The notes under the pieces: generated by a model | The model's input: the letters and a program-made list of their open reading frames with translations, nothing else | What the model was told of the DNA's origin: nothing | Database searches by the model: none | Position numbers and translations under genes: made by a program | In this document: in pieces, positions 1 to 6,863 of the stretch | How positions within the stretch are numbered: position 1 is the stretch's first letter | How the letters are laid out: each line of letters begins with the position of its first letter | Assembly (NCBI RefSeq): GCF_003259525.1 | Contig: NZ_QLLO01000005.1 | Coordinates: 124,001 to 188,000 of the forward strand | DNA: 64,000 nt | Source of the DNA: Olleya aquimaris | Lineage (GTDB): Bacteria > Bacteroidota > Bacteroidia > Flavobacteriales > Flavobacteriaceae | Direction: 5' to 3'

Positions 1-481
1 GTTGTTCTAGCTCTGCTATATTAGGCAACCAATTATTACTGCTGTCTAAATTATAAGTTATAGGATTAGCTTGCACTAATTTAGTGACTGCTGCATAAGT
101 TGGGTAGCCAGGATTTGGGATTAACACACCATCTCCTTGATTTAAAAAAGCTAACGATATATGCATGATACCTTCTTTACTTCCCATTAAAGGTAACACC
201 TCTGCATCTGGATTGATGTGTGTGTAATAGTGCGCTTTATAAAAATCTGCAATTGCTTGACGCAGTTCTGGCAAGCCTTGATAGCTTTGGTATTTATGCG
301 CTGTTGGATGTGTTAAGCTGTCCGTTAAGGCTTTAACCACCTGACTTGGTGGTGGTAAATCTGGACTACCTATTCCTAAGTTAATAATAGGTTTACCTGC
401 TGCTTGTAAAGCATGGACTTCTTTTAACTTTTTAGAAAAGTAATATTCTTGTACGCTATGTAATCTGTCTGCTACCTCCAT
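1..481 (-). CDS. Class I/II aminotransferase, partial (3' end outside window)
   Basis: PLP-dependent aminotransferase, probably the aromatic transaminase step of Phe/Tyr biosynthesis (inferred from position). Reading leftward from the ATG at 481 gives a protein starting MEVADRLHSVQEYYFSKKL, followed by family motifs of fold-type I aminotransferases: INLGIGSPDLPPP near residue 38, LMGSKEGIMH, and IPNPGYPTY. The PLP lysine lies beyond position 1, so only about 160 N-terminal residues are visible. Its start overlaps the pheA stop by one base (TAATG), so the two are translationally coupled and lie in the same operon behind the leader at 1331-1506. Family is certain; exact substrate is not. Confidence 0.88.
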   Translation of the reverse strand, partial: MEVADRLHSVQEYYFSKKLKEVHALQAAGKPIINLGIGSPDLPPPSQVVKALTDSLTHPTAHKYQSYQGLPELRQAIADFYKAHYYTHINPDAEVLPLMGSKEGIMHISLAFLNQGDGVLIPNPGYPTYAAVTKLVQANPITYNLDSSNNWLPNIAELEQ

Positions 482-1308
482 TATAGTTTAGCATTTTTAT
501 ATTCTCCAATCACTTTAAAATGGGTTGCCATAATATCCATAATGGATTTTGCTTTTTTAAAATCTTGGTAGTCCTGAAACGTGACATCTACAAAAAAAGC
601 GTATTTCCAAGGGGTTTCAATAATTGGCAAGGATTGTATTTTGGTTAGATTTAGCTTACAGTCACTCATCACATTTAATATGGTGGCTAAGCTTCCTCTT
701 TTATGGTCTAATTCAAATTTTATCGAGGCTTTGTTAATGTCCTGTTCTGGTATTTCAGAATTTTTCTGTTTAACAATAACAAAACGTGTCTCGTTATGTT
801 TTATAGTTTGTATGCTTTCTGCTAAAATAGTCAGCTCAAAAATCTCTGCAGCTAATGTACTAGCAATTGCTGCTACGTTTGGTAACTGGTTGTTTTTAAT
901 ACGTTCTGCAACCTCAGCAGTATCTTTATCTTCAATTAATTTGATGTGTGGATATTGCTTAAAAAAGTCTTTACATTGTAACAACGCCATAGGATGTGAG
1001 TAGACTTCTTTAATATCTTTTATACTTTGATTTGGCAACGCCATTAAGTTGTGCTGAATATCTAAATAATACTCTCCAACAATGTGTAAATTATTGTTAT
1101 CAATTAGCGCATAATTAGGTATGATTGAACCAGCTATCGAGTTTTCTATAGCCACAATTGCTGCGTCAGATTGTTTAGACAGGACACTGTCTATAGTTTG
1201 GTCAAAGGACAAAAACGGAAACACCTTTATGTCTGTCTCAAAATAATGTTGAGACACAATATGGTGAAACGACCCTTTAATACCTTGTATGGCTACTGAT
1301 GTTATCAA
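481..1308 (-). CDS. pheA: Prephenate dehydratase
   Basis: Converts prephenate to phenylpyruvate, the committed step to phenylalanine, in the cytoplasm. The 275 residues hold an N-terminal periplasmic-binding-like catalytic domain with the conserved NETRFVIV segment near residue 173 (the Thr-Arg-Phe of the family) and a C-terminal ACT domain from about residue 195. The usual ESRP motif of the ACT regulatory site reads QSLP here, so Phe feedback binding may differ from the enterobacterial enzyme. There is no chorismate mutase domain, so this is the monofunctional form. The next gene, an aminotransferase, overlaps by one base. Transcription is probably controlled by attenuation at the leader immediately upstream. 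Confidence 0.95.
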   Translation of the reverse strand: MITSVAIQGIKGSFHHIVSQHYFETDIKVFPFLSFDQTIDSVLSKQSDAAIVAIENSIAGSIIPNYALIDNNNLHIVGEYYLDIQHNLMALPNQSIKDIKEVYSHPMALLQCKDFFKQYPHIKLIEDKDTAEVAERIKNNQLPNVAAIASTLAAEIFELTILAESIQTIKHNETRFVIVKQKNSEIPEQDINKASIKFELDHKRGSLATILNVMSDCKLNLTKIQSLPIIETPWKYAFFVDVTFQDYQDFKKAKSIMDIMATHFKVIGEYKNAKL

Positions 1309-1330
1309 TGGTTAACTTTAAAATTTTTAT

Positions 1331-1363
1331 AAAAAAAAGTCTCGATAATTATCGAGACTTTTT
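1331..1363 (-). terminator. Attenuator terminator before pheA
   Basis: A perfect 15-bp inverted repeat centred at 1348/1349 (5' arm AAAAAGTCTCGAT read leftward), followed on the minus strand by eight T residues at 1338-1331. It sits 22 bases before the pheA start and after the leader peptide ORF, so it cannot serve as the end of a leftward gene: nothing but the leader lies upstream. It therefore looks like a regulated intrinsic terminator. The palindrome is symmetrical and could also stop rightward transcription, but no rightward gene ends here. Confidence 0.82.
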
Positions 1364-1382
1364 AAATACATATATTGTTAAA

Positions 1383-1460
1383 TTACATACATAACGTCTC
1401 GCTCTTTTTGCTAAAAAAGAAATAGAACCAGTTATAATATGTAGTGTTAAAATTGCTCAT
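1383..1460 (-). CDS. Phe/Tyr-rich leader peptide of the pheA operon
   Basis: A 25-codon ORF (ATG at 1460, TAA at 1385-1383) just upstream of pheA. It reads MSNFNTTYYNWFYFFFSKK followed by SETLCM. It contains five Phe, three Tyr and one Trp, eight of these nine aromatics within residues 8-16. This is the hallmark of a leader peptide whose translation senses charged tRNA-Phe/tRNA-Tyr. Codons 20-22 (AGC GAG ACG) contain CGAGAC, which is complementary to GTCTCG in the 5' arm of the downstream terminator. A ribosome stalled on the aromatic codons would leave this segment free to form an antiterminator. Expression of the peptide is inferred, not shown. Confidence 0.8.
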   Translation of the reverse strand: MSNFNTTYYNWFYFFFSKKSETLCM

Positions 1461-1476
1461 ATTTGAAATACTGATG

Positions 1477-1506
1477 CTAAAGTAAATAATAAATTGACAA
1501 ATCAAA
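1477..1506 (-). promoter_or_regulatory. Candidate promoter of the pheA leader
   Basis: On the minus strand a -33 TTTG (1506-1503) is followed after 18 bases by TACTTTAG (1484-1477), 7 of 8 matches to the Bacteroidetes -7 consensus TAnnTTTG. Transcription would start near 1470, about ten bases before the leader peptide ATG, leaving a leader of roughly 160 bases. Confidence 0.55.
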
Positions 1507-1586
1507 ATACTAAGTCTCTATTTTTGTGGTTTTTAATAAAGAATTAAAGATTTACCATTAAACTATGGAATAAATTACAGAATGTC

Positions 1587-1594
1587 TATTTTTG
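1587..1594 (+). promoter_or_regulatory. -7 promoter box for gldA
   Basis: TATTTTTG is an exact TAnnTTTG match 16 bases before the gldA ATG. No clear TTTG is seen at the expected -33 distance, so the call rests on the -7 box and position only. Confidence 0.45.
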
Positions 1595-1610
1595 AATACA
1601 AATTTTATCC

Positions 1611-2504
1611 ATGTCAATTAAAGTTGAAAATATCACGAAAGTTTATGGCCAGCAAAAGGCTTTAAACAATATTTCTTTTGAAATTAGCAGACCAGAAATT
1701 GTTGGTTTTTTAGGCCCAAATGGTGCTGGAAAATCGACGATGATGAAAATTTTAACCACTTACATCCAACCTACAGAAGGACAAGCCCAAGTTAATGGAC
1801 ATGATATTTTAACACAAACCCAAAAGGTCCAACAAAGTGTAGGGTATTTACCAGAGCATAACCCGTTATATTTAGAGCAATACGTTAGAGAATATTTAGC
1901 CTTTAATGCTAGTGTCTATAAAGTAGATAAAGCTAGAGTTGAAGAGGTAATTACATTAACAGGTTTAACACCAGAAGCCCATAAAACTATAGGTCAACTC
2001 TCTAAGGGTTACCGTCAACGTGTTGGGTTAGCCAATGCCTTATTGCATGATCCAGAAGTTTTAATTCTGGACGAGCCTACTACAGGTTTAGACCCAAACC
2101 AATTAATAGACATTAGACAGTTAATTAAAAACTTAGGCAAAGACAAAACCGTGTTTTTATCCACACACATCATGCAAGAGGTAGAAGCCATGTGCGATCG
2201 TGTTATTATTATTAATAAAGGCGAAATTGTAGCCAATAAAAAACTACAAGAACTACGCGACGGTCAAGAACAAATTGTTATTGTCGAGTTTGATTACCGA
2301 GTTGAAGATGCTTTTTTACTAAAGTTACCACACGTTAAAAGCGTTAAAAACACACACGATTTTATTTACGAAATCACCTTTTCTACCACAGAAGACATGC
2401 GTAGTCATGTGTTTGATTTTGCTCATGATAACGAGTTGAAAATCTTACAACTGAACCAGAAAAATGCGAGTTTGGAAAGTTTGTTTAGAGAATTAACAGC
2501 TTAA
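1611..2504 (+). CDS. gldA: Gliding-motility ABC transporter ATP-binding protein GldA
   Basis: Cytoplasmic ATPase that in Flavobacterium works with the membrane subunits GldF/GldG and is needed for gliding. The 297 residues contain Walker A GPNGAGKST (35-43), the Q-loop region (YLPEHNPLY, about 79-87), the ABC signature LSKGYRQR (130-137), Walker B VLILDEPT (150-157), and the switch His in LSTHIMQE. The C-terminal 80 residues lack strong motifs, as in GldA. GldF/GldG are not adjacent here, which is usual since gldA is normally unlinked. It could be a related ABC-2 type exporter ATPase, but the sequence from start to finish resembles GldA closely. Confidence 0.88.
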   Translation: MSIKVENITKVYGQQKALNNISFEISRPEIVGFLGPNGAGKSTMMKILTTYIQPTEGQAQVNGHDILTQTQKVQQSVGYLPEHNPLYLEQYVREYLAFNASVYKVDKARVEEVITLTGLTPEAHKTIGQLSKGYRQRVGLANALLHDPEVLILDEPTTGLDPNQLIDIRQLIKNLGKDKTVFLSTHIMQEVEAMCDRVIIINKGEIVANKKLQELRDGQEQIVIVEFDYRVEDAFLLKLPHVKSVKNTHDFIYEITFSTTEDMRSHVFDFAHDNELKILQLNQKNASLESLFRELTA

Positions 2505-2512
2505 TTATTATA

Positions 2513-2564
2513 TTTAATTACTGTAATTGATGCATCCTTAAGTTATAGGATGACAGTAATTAAA
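2513..2564 (+). terminator. Long hairpin after gldA
   Basis: A perfect 12-bp AT-rich outer stem (TTTAATTACTGT at 2513-2524 with its complement at 2553-2564) encloses a second stem CATCCT/AGGATG. There is no long T-run, so it may be a weak terminator or a processing structure. Confidence 0.5.
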
Positions 2565-2587
2565 ATAACTATAACCAGAATTATTTT

Positions 2588-2625
2588 CGGGATATGGTTA
2601 ATAAAAAGTTGTTTTATAACGAGTT
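2588..2625 (+). other. Conserved 5' border of cassette-like array 1
   Basis: The stretch CGGGATATGGTTAATAAAA followed by TTATAACGAGTT immediately precedes the first unit. It is closely matched by the sequence at 45915-45951 in front of array 2 (CGGGATATAGACAATAAAA ... TATAACGAGTT), with the same spacing to within one base. Neither copy is coding. It could be a promoter, a recombination border or an attI-like site; the sequence alone does not say which. Confidence 0.55.
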
Positions 2626-2635
2626 GTGTATAATT

Positions 2636-3049
2636 ATGAAAAAACTGAAGAATACATATTTGATAATATTTTGCAGTCTTATGACTTGCGGAATTAATGC
2701 GCAATCGGAAAAAGATTCAACCGAATTGAAAAAACCGATTTTTACTCATACGGTAAAAGTTGAGTTTAAATCTGATTTTAATATTGAAGGTGCTAAAAAA
2801 GCTATTAAGGAAGAAAATATTCGGATTTTATTTCCAGGTGGCTTTGGTGGAATGCCTGATTTCGACAATGAAATAGATATTGCTTTTCAAAAGAAATATT
2901 CGGTCGAATTCTTTAGTCAAGGTTGTATTAGAATGGGAGAAGATGAAAACGAAGAGGAATATAACCAAACCATTTTTACTTATTTGGATAAAAAGTACGG
3001 TAAAAAATGGCGTAATGAAATCAGAGATGGCGCAATCGGAATGAACTAA
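2636..3049 (+). CDS. Secreted protein of unknown function, FEKKY-domain-like
   Basis: First gene of cassette-like array 1. An in-frame ATG at 2594 exists, but the ATG at 2636 is preferred: it gives a clean signal peptide (MKKLKNTYLIIFCSLMTCGINAQ) and lies 11 bases after the GTT border, like other units. The mature protein of about 114 residues ends in a charged segment with FQKKYSVEFFSQGC and LDKKYGKKWRNEI, which resembles the FEKKY family of Bacteroidetes proteins of unknown role; this match is from memory of the motif. The unit begins GTTGTGTATA (2623-2632) and ends with its exact reverse complement at 3051-3060. Confidence 0.7.
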   Translation: MKKLKNTYLIIFCSLMTCGINAQSEKDSTELKKPIFTHTVKVEFKSDFNIEGAKKAIKEENIRILFPGGFGGMPDFDNEIDIAFQKKYSVEFFSQGCIRMGEDENEEEYNQTIFTYLDKKYGKKWRNEIRDGAIGMN

Positions 3050-3050
3050 C

Positions 3051-3073
3051 TATACACAACAACGTTGTGCATA
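3051..3073 (+). repeat. attC-like element A, compact
   Basis: TATACACAACAACGTTGTGC carries only what would be the outer ends of a full element: an AAC-ending box (TATACACAAC), then AACGTT, then the GTT-led box of the next unit. The ~110-bp centre seen in elements B, C, E and F is absent, as if deleted by recombination between the matching TATACACAAC and CATACACAAC sequences. Confidence 0.55.
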
Positions 3074-3089
3074 ATATAAACCTACTGCT

Positions 3090-3761
3090 ATGAAGAATAA
3101 ATTGATTTTTATTTTGTCCCTTTTTTCACTTCTATTAATAAGCTGTGAAAAAGAACCAATTCCTGCAAATATTGAGACATTGGTATATGGTAAAATTTAT
3201 GATTCAACGAACGATATACCAATAGTAAATGAAAAAATAAAGATAGGCGAATACAAAACTATAGGAGTGCCTTCTGGAATCAGTTATATTTTTCAAGGAT
3301 TTGTTGATTCAACAACAACTGACATAAATGGAGAATATAGTTTACCATTTAATACAACTGGAAATGGCAATCTATATCAAATACAACTTGATTTCAACGA
3401 ACAAGTACATATACCTAATTTAACGGAATCTATTCAAGAAGAAAATATTGGAACCCAAAAAGAACAAAATTTTGAAGCTTTAAGACTTTATCCAATAGAT
3501 TTAAGAATTATTACTTCTGATGAAATAAATCAAGAAATACACATACATAAGCAACATCCTTCGAGACAAATTGACCCAATACCAGCATTAAATCAAAATT
3601 CTGTTAGAAGAATTTGGGTCGATAAAAATGTAGAGAATGAAATTAATTTTCAAATTCTTACTACGAGTCCATATTTGAATCATTCTATCACAATTCCACT
3701 AAATAATACGTCGGAATTATATGAATATCAAGTAGAAATAAGTTCAACTGATTTTCAATAA
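3090..3761 (+). CDS. Lipoprotein of unknown function
   Basis: 223 residues with a lipoprotein signal (MKNKLIFILSLFSLLLISC, lipid-modified Cys19). Residues 32-90 (LVYGKIYDSTNDIPIVNEKI ... DINGEYSL) look like a carboxypeptidase-regulatory-like beta-sandwich, a fold common in Bacteroidetes surface lipoproteins; the rest is unrecognised. It is the second unit of array 1: the unit starts GTTGTGCATA at 3064-3073 and the same ten bases occur as reverse complement (TATGCACAAC) at 3766-3775, just after the stop codon. Likely cell-envelope located. Confidence 0.72.
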   Translation: MKNKLIFILSLFSLLLISCEKEPIPANIETLVYGKIYDSTNDIPIVNEKIKIGEYKTIGVPSGISYIFQGFVDSTTTDINGEYSLPFNTTGNGNLYQIQLDFNEQVHIPNLTESIQEENIGTQKEQNFEALRLYPIDLRIITSDEINQEIHIHKQHPSRQIDPIPALNQNSVRRIWVDKNVENEINFQILTTSPYLNHSITIPLNNTSELYEYQVEISSTDFQ

Positions 3762-3765
3762 ATAC

Positions 3766-3900
3766 TATGCACAACAACGAGTATAATTAATTGCTTTGGT
3801 CGTTGCTTATTTGGAAAATTCCTTCGGAATTTTCTCGCGTTCGTTTTTGTTTACTAAATTAGTTGCTTAAACACGCAACTAACCATACACAAACACGTTG
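3766..3900 (+). repeat. attC-like element B (full length, ~135 bp)
   Basis: Imperfect palindrome directly after the stop codon. It starts with TATGCACAAC, continues with GTATAATTAATTGC (near 3781), has an apical perfect 9-bp hairpin GAAAATTCC-TTC-GGAATTTTC (3814-3834), then GCAACTAACCATACAC, and ends in CACGTTG (GTT at 3897). It differs at only a few positions from element F, 43.5 kb away. Confidence 0.72.
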
Positions 3901-3909
3901 TAAACAATT

Positions 3910-4383
3910 ATGAACGAACACGAAGATTACTTCCGAATTTCGAAAAATGGACACGTTCATACTTTAAGTGACCGAATTCCATTTAAGTGGAAAGAACTAA
4001 TTGTATGGACTTCAGCTTCATTCCTACTGTTGATTTGGTTACTCGGAATTGGAATCGGAATTTTTGTGGCGATTTTGACTTTAATTGGATACATTCTTTA
4101 TCGATTTGCATCGTGGATTTATTATTCGGAATTAAAAATTGACGCGAAAAGTGGAAAAATAATTCGACTGAAAAAAATACTTGACCGAACTCAAAAAACG
4201 GAATTGATAACCGAAAAATTTGACCCAAACCGATTTGAATACTCGGAATTGACTCGTAGCGGAAAAACGAAATTCTTAATGAATTATCGGACACATAAAA
4301 ACAACGAATTATTAATAATAAAAAATAAAACGGACAAGGAACTGATTGAGAAATACATTTCTAAAAAAATAACTGTCTTGTAA
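3910..4383 (+). CDS. Membrane protein of unknown function
   Basis: 157 residues with two adjacent hydrophobic segments (about 33-52 and 55-75: ASFLLLIWLLGIGIGIFVAI and LIGYILYRFASWIYY), then a cytoplasm-like charged C-terminal half. No family recognised. Codon choice is unusual for the window, with frequent CGA/CGG arginine and GGA/TCG-rich stretches, consistent with acquired DNA. The stop codon abuts the ATG of the next small gene (TAAATG), suggesting they are cotranscribed in the same cassette-like unit. Confidence 0.65.
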   Translation: MNEHEDYFRISKNGHVHTLSDRIPFKWKELIVWTSASFLLLIWLLGIGIGIFVAILTLIGYILYRFASWIYYSELKIDAKSGKIIRLKKILDRTQKTELITEKFDPNRFEYSELTRSGKTKFLMNYRTHKNNELLIIKNKTDKELIEKYISKKITVL

Positions 4384-4584
4384 ATGCTGTATTTCAGAAT
4401 TGTATTTTTCGTTTTATTTCTATTAGAGTTAAGGTTTTTAAATTTTAAGTACAAACGAGACAAATATATTTGGATTGGGATAGTTTTGATATTCAGCTAC
4501 ATTGGCTATTTTTTCTTTTTAATTCATAAGAAAAAATTAATTATCAAAAGAAAATTTGAACCAAACTTTAATCGGAATAAATAA
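4384..4584 (+). CDS. Small membrane protein of unknown function
   Basis: 66 residues, hydrophobic at 5-20 and 31-50 (YIWIGIVLIFSYIGYFFFLI), with a Lys-rich C-terminus (KKKLIIKRKFEPN). It starts exactly at the base after the stop of the preceding membrane gene, so coupling is likely. Its codon use matches its upstream partner. The PLDc_N-like pattern of a short two-helix protein with a basic end is seen in other bacteria, but no firm family can be claimed. Confidence 0.55.
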   Translation: MLYFRIVFFVLFLLELRFLNFKYKRDKYIWIGIVLIFSYIGYFFFLIHKKKLIIKRKFEPNFNRNK

Positions 4585-4586
4585 CT

Positions 4587-4719
4587 GTGGGCAACACCGT
4601 GTATAATTAGTTGCTTATTTACTGCCGACTTACGAACATTCTCGCAGATTTTCTATCTATGATTTATTTGCTAATTTTAGTACTTAAACACGCTACTAAC
4701 CAATTCCAAACACGTTGGC
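4587..4719 (+). repeat. attC-like element C (full length)
   Basis: Begins GTGGGCAAC three bases after the stop codon, then ACCGTGTATAATTAGTTGC, an apical weak hairpin (ATTCTCGCAGATTTTC region), TTTGCTAATTTTAG, a GCTACTAACCAATTCCAAAC arm, and ends CACGTTGGC with GTT at 4714. The central part is close to element E (ACTGCCGACTTACGAACATT shared exactly). The 5' box (GGGCAAC) does not complement the start of its own unit (GTTGTAA at 3897), unlike most other units. Confidence 0.68.
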
Positions 4720-4725
4720 AATAAT

Positions 4726-5268
4726 ATGAAAAAACACGTCAGAAAAATAACCGCGTTTCTCCTTGTTACAATCTTTTTGCTTAATAGTTTCTATTTATTG
4801 CCGAATGAGTCAGAATTATATTTAAAAAGCGATATAAGGAATTTCACAAAATCAATAATGCCAATTTCGATAATTTTGAGCATAGCAATTACCTTCAGGG
4901 GAATATTTGAACAAACTAAATATGAGGGAAAAATCTGGAATAAAATATCTCACCTTTTATACATAGTGTTGATGTGTATTATTATTTATCCTCTTATTTC
5001 TGACTTCGTTTTAGCTATTGGACTTAAAGTAAATAGAATTTCAAGTAATGAGTCTATAAATGAAAATTTTACTGTAACTTATAAGAATAGTAGTGATACG
5101 CAAAATTTTGCTTATGGTATAATTCCGAACAGAAAATATGATGGGCCAATTGACAAATTATATTTGAACAAAAAAGAGTTTGAATTAATTTATGATAAAC
5201 AAGAAATTAAAATAGAAATGCAAAATGGTTTATTTGGAATACCATTTAATCCAATTATAAAAGAATAA
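4726..5268 (+). CDS. Membrane protein of unknown function
   Basis: 180 residues. Three hydrophobic stretches are visible: 8-25 (ITAFLLVTIFLLNSFYLLP), 45-58 (MPISIILSIAITFRG) and 80-105 (LLYIVLMCIIIYPLISDFVLA), followed by a soluble ~75-residue C-terminal part. No family recognised. The unit begins GTTGGCAATAATATG, the ATG lying only 12 bases from the GTT, and its downstream box TTACCAAC (5275-5282) complements the start at 7 of 8 positions. Confidence 0.62.
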   Translation: MKKHVRKITAFLLVTIFLLNSFYLLPNESELYLKSDIRNFTKSIMPISIILSIAITFRGIFEQTKYEGKIWNKISHLLYIVLMCIIIYPLISDFVLAIGLKVNRISSNESINENFTVTYKNSSDTQNFAYGIIPNRKYDGPIDKLYLNKKEFELIYDKQEIKIEMQNGLFGIPFNPIIKE

Positions 5269-5274
5269 ATTCTT

Positions 5275-5400
5275 TTACCAACATTATATATAATTATTTA
5301 CTAGTTCGAGCCTACTTACAAAAATCCTCGCGGATTTTCTATTCGCATTTTATTTGCTAAATTAGGTGTTTTACCATGCAACTACTAATAGCCGAGACCG
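5275..5400 (+). repeat. attC-like element D, degenerate right end
   Basis: Starts TTACCAAC, keeps the TATATAATTA segment, the apical hairpin AAAATCC-TCG-CGGATTTT, TTTGCTAAATTAGGTG and ATGCAACTACTAA, but lacks the CATACAC-AACGTT ending of intact elements. It is the last recognisable element of array 1. Confidence 0.55.
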
Positions 5401-5465
5401 ATGTGGTGCATTTTCCAAAACACTTCGAAGGTGAGAAACTAACTAAAACTTGAACAGAAATTTTA

Positions 5466-6023
5466 ATGATTTTAGCAAGACATTGTAATTTATGCGAGAA
5501 CGAAATGACTAGTCTTGAAAAAGGTTTAACCTGTAAACTGACCAATAAAAATCCTGACTTTAATAACACTTGTTCTAAAATTATTTTTGACAAAAAATTT
5601 AAAGAAAAATTAGAAGTTGCAAATCTCGAATTGGATATAATACGCAGAAATAAAAAATCTAAACATTTGACTTTTTACACAACTATAATTATTGGTTTTT
5701 CTTTAATAGTTGGCGGATATTTATTTCCTAGTTGGACTATATACAGCCTATTCCTTTGGACTGCAAAAATTGGAATAATTGCAAGTGGATTTACATTCCT
5801 AATAGTTGCTTACTCGAAACTGAATAGATTTAGAAAAAAGAATAAAAAAGCGCAATTGGAAAAAAGAAAAATAGATGAAGTACTAGAAAAGTACGGAATT
5901 AAATACTCAACAACTTTTGATTATAAAGAAAAAATTCACGGAACTCAAGAAGTGTCTGTAAATTTAGAATTTGAAAATTGGGCAAAAAAACAAACAACAA
6001 ACACCTATAAATTTGATTATTAA
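5466..6023 (+). CDS. Membrane protein with N-terminal cysteine cluster, unknown function
   Basis: 185 residues. Four cysteines in the first 40 residues (C7-x2-C10, then C24 and C37) suggest a small metal-binding domain. Residues 60-80 (TFYTTIIIGFSLIVGGYLF) and 90-113 form two membrane helices, followed by a Lys/Arg-rich cytoplasmic-looking stretch. I know similar flavobacterial hypothetical proteins by appearance but no function. It follows the degenerate element D and may be the last, decaying unit of array 1; a weak remnant (ACTACAACACC, 6040-6050) lies after its stop. Confidence 0.62.
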   Translation: MILARHCNLCENEMTSLEKGLTCKLTNKNPDFNNTCSKIIFDKKFKEKLEVANLELDIIRRNKKSKHLTFYTTIIIGFSLIVGGYLFPSWTIYSLFLWTAKIGIIASGFTFLIVAYSKLNRFRKKNKKAQLEKRKIDEVLEKYGIKYSTTFDYKEKIHGTQEVSVNLEFENWAKKQTTNTYKFDY

Positions 6024-6074
6024 TAGAAGTAAAAAACGCACTACAACACCATAAAACAAATAAAATCTAATAAG

Positions 6075-6117
6075 ATTCCTGCCTGCACTTCGACAAGCTC
6101 GGTAAACTCGCAGGAAT
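6075..6117. terminator. Hairpin between convergent genes, with embedded TTCGACAAGCTC repeat
   Basis: ATTCCTGC (6075-6082) pairs with GCAGGAAT (6110-6117). The loop contains CTTCGACAAGCTCGG, kin of the CTTCGACAGGCTCAG sequence inside metH at 13279-13293. It lies between convergent genes, so it may act as a shared terminator, and it looks like a small repeat inserted in a simpler hairpin. Confidence 0.5.
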
Positions 6118-6118
6118 G

Positions 6119-6862
6119 CTACTCAAAAATTACACGTCCATCAAACTGCTCTGTAATATCAATACTTAAAGGTGTATTAACAGCAATAACGTCTCCTGTA
6201 CTTACTAAATTAGCTGTTAGGCTTAGTTGTGGATTAACGATAATATCATTACTACCACGATGAAAAATAGTTACCTGTTGCGCAATAAGTTGTCTGCCTT
6301 CAAAACGTCCATCTCCAGATGCATGTGTGACCCTTAAATTGTCCACTGTTCCAGAAATGGTTGTGGTCGTCAAATTGTTAATGACCACCAATAAATCTGT
6401 ACAATTGACTTGGATATTAAAATTACCAACGTTATAAAAATCTCCAGAATAATCTTCGGATAGAAGTTTTAAATTCTCAAAATTTAAAATACCTAAACTG
6501 TGGACGTCTAAGGTACTACTGTTTCTAATTTCGGTAAGGTTTGGTGTGGTTACATACACTTTGGTGATTCCGTAATCTCTAGTTAGGTTACAGGTGTTAT
6601 TGTCTTTAATAAGCAGTCTATCGTCTTCGACTTTAATGTCTATATCATCTATTAAAAATTCGCCTATTTCAACTACAACACTTTGTGTGACGCCTTGAGA
6701 GACAAATAATTCGACATTTTTAAAACTAGTAATTTTTGTAAACTCTGGTACAACCACTTCCTGCTGAATAATATCTCCTGCATTTTGGAAGCAGTCTGGA
6801 GCGTTACTAGAATTGCATCCTAATAAAATAACTACAGTTAGTATGTATATTATGTTTTTCAT
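6119..6862 (-). CDS. DUF2807 (head-GIN domain) lipoprotein
   Basis: 247 residues with a lipoprotein signal ending ILLGC (Cys16). The rest is a repetitive right-handed beta structure typical of DUF2807 (putative autotransporter-adhesin head GIN domain): FTKITSFKNVELFVSQG near the start, alternating ITKVYVTTPNLTEIRNSSTLDV and LNFENLKLLSEDYSGDF blades. These are envelope proteins of unknown role. It is one base downstream of the PagL-like gene and probably cotranscribed with it. Confidence 0.85.
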   Translation of the reverse strand: MKNIIYILTVVILLGCNSSNAPDCFQNAGDIIQQEVVVPEFTKITSFKNVELFVSQGVTQSVVVEIGEFLIDDIDIKVEDDRLLIKDNNTCNLTRDYGITKVYVTTPNLTEIRNSSTLDVHSLGILNFENLKLLSEDYSGDFYNVGNFNIQVNCTDLLVVINNLTTTTISGTVDNLRVTHASGDGRFEGRQLIAQQVTIFHRGSNDIIVNPQLSLTANLVSTGDVIAVNTPLSIDITEQFDGRVIFE

Positions 6863-6863
6863 G

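Noticed and set aside
2594-2635. Longer N-terminus of the first array gene
   Set aside because: It would run through the conserved border and place 14 extra residues before a clean signal peptide; the ATG at 2636 is better.
2588-6023. Array 1 as a toxin-antitoxin or phage-defence island
   Set aside because: No nuclease, kinase, HTH or Fic motif could be seen in these small proteins; most have signal peptides or membrane helices. Calling it a defence system would be invention.
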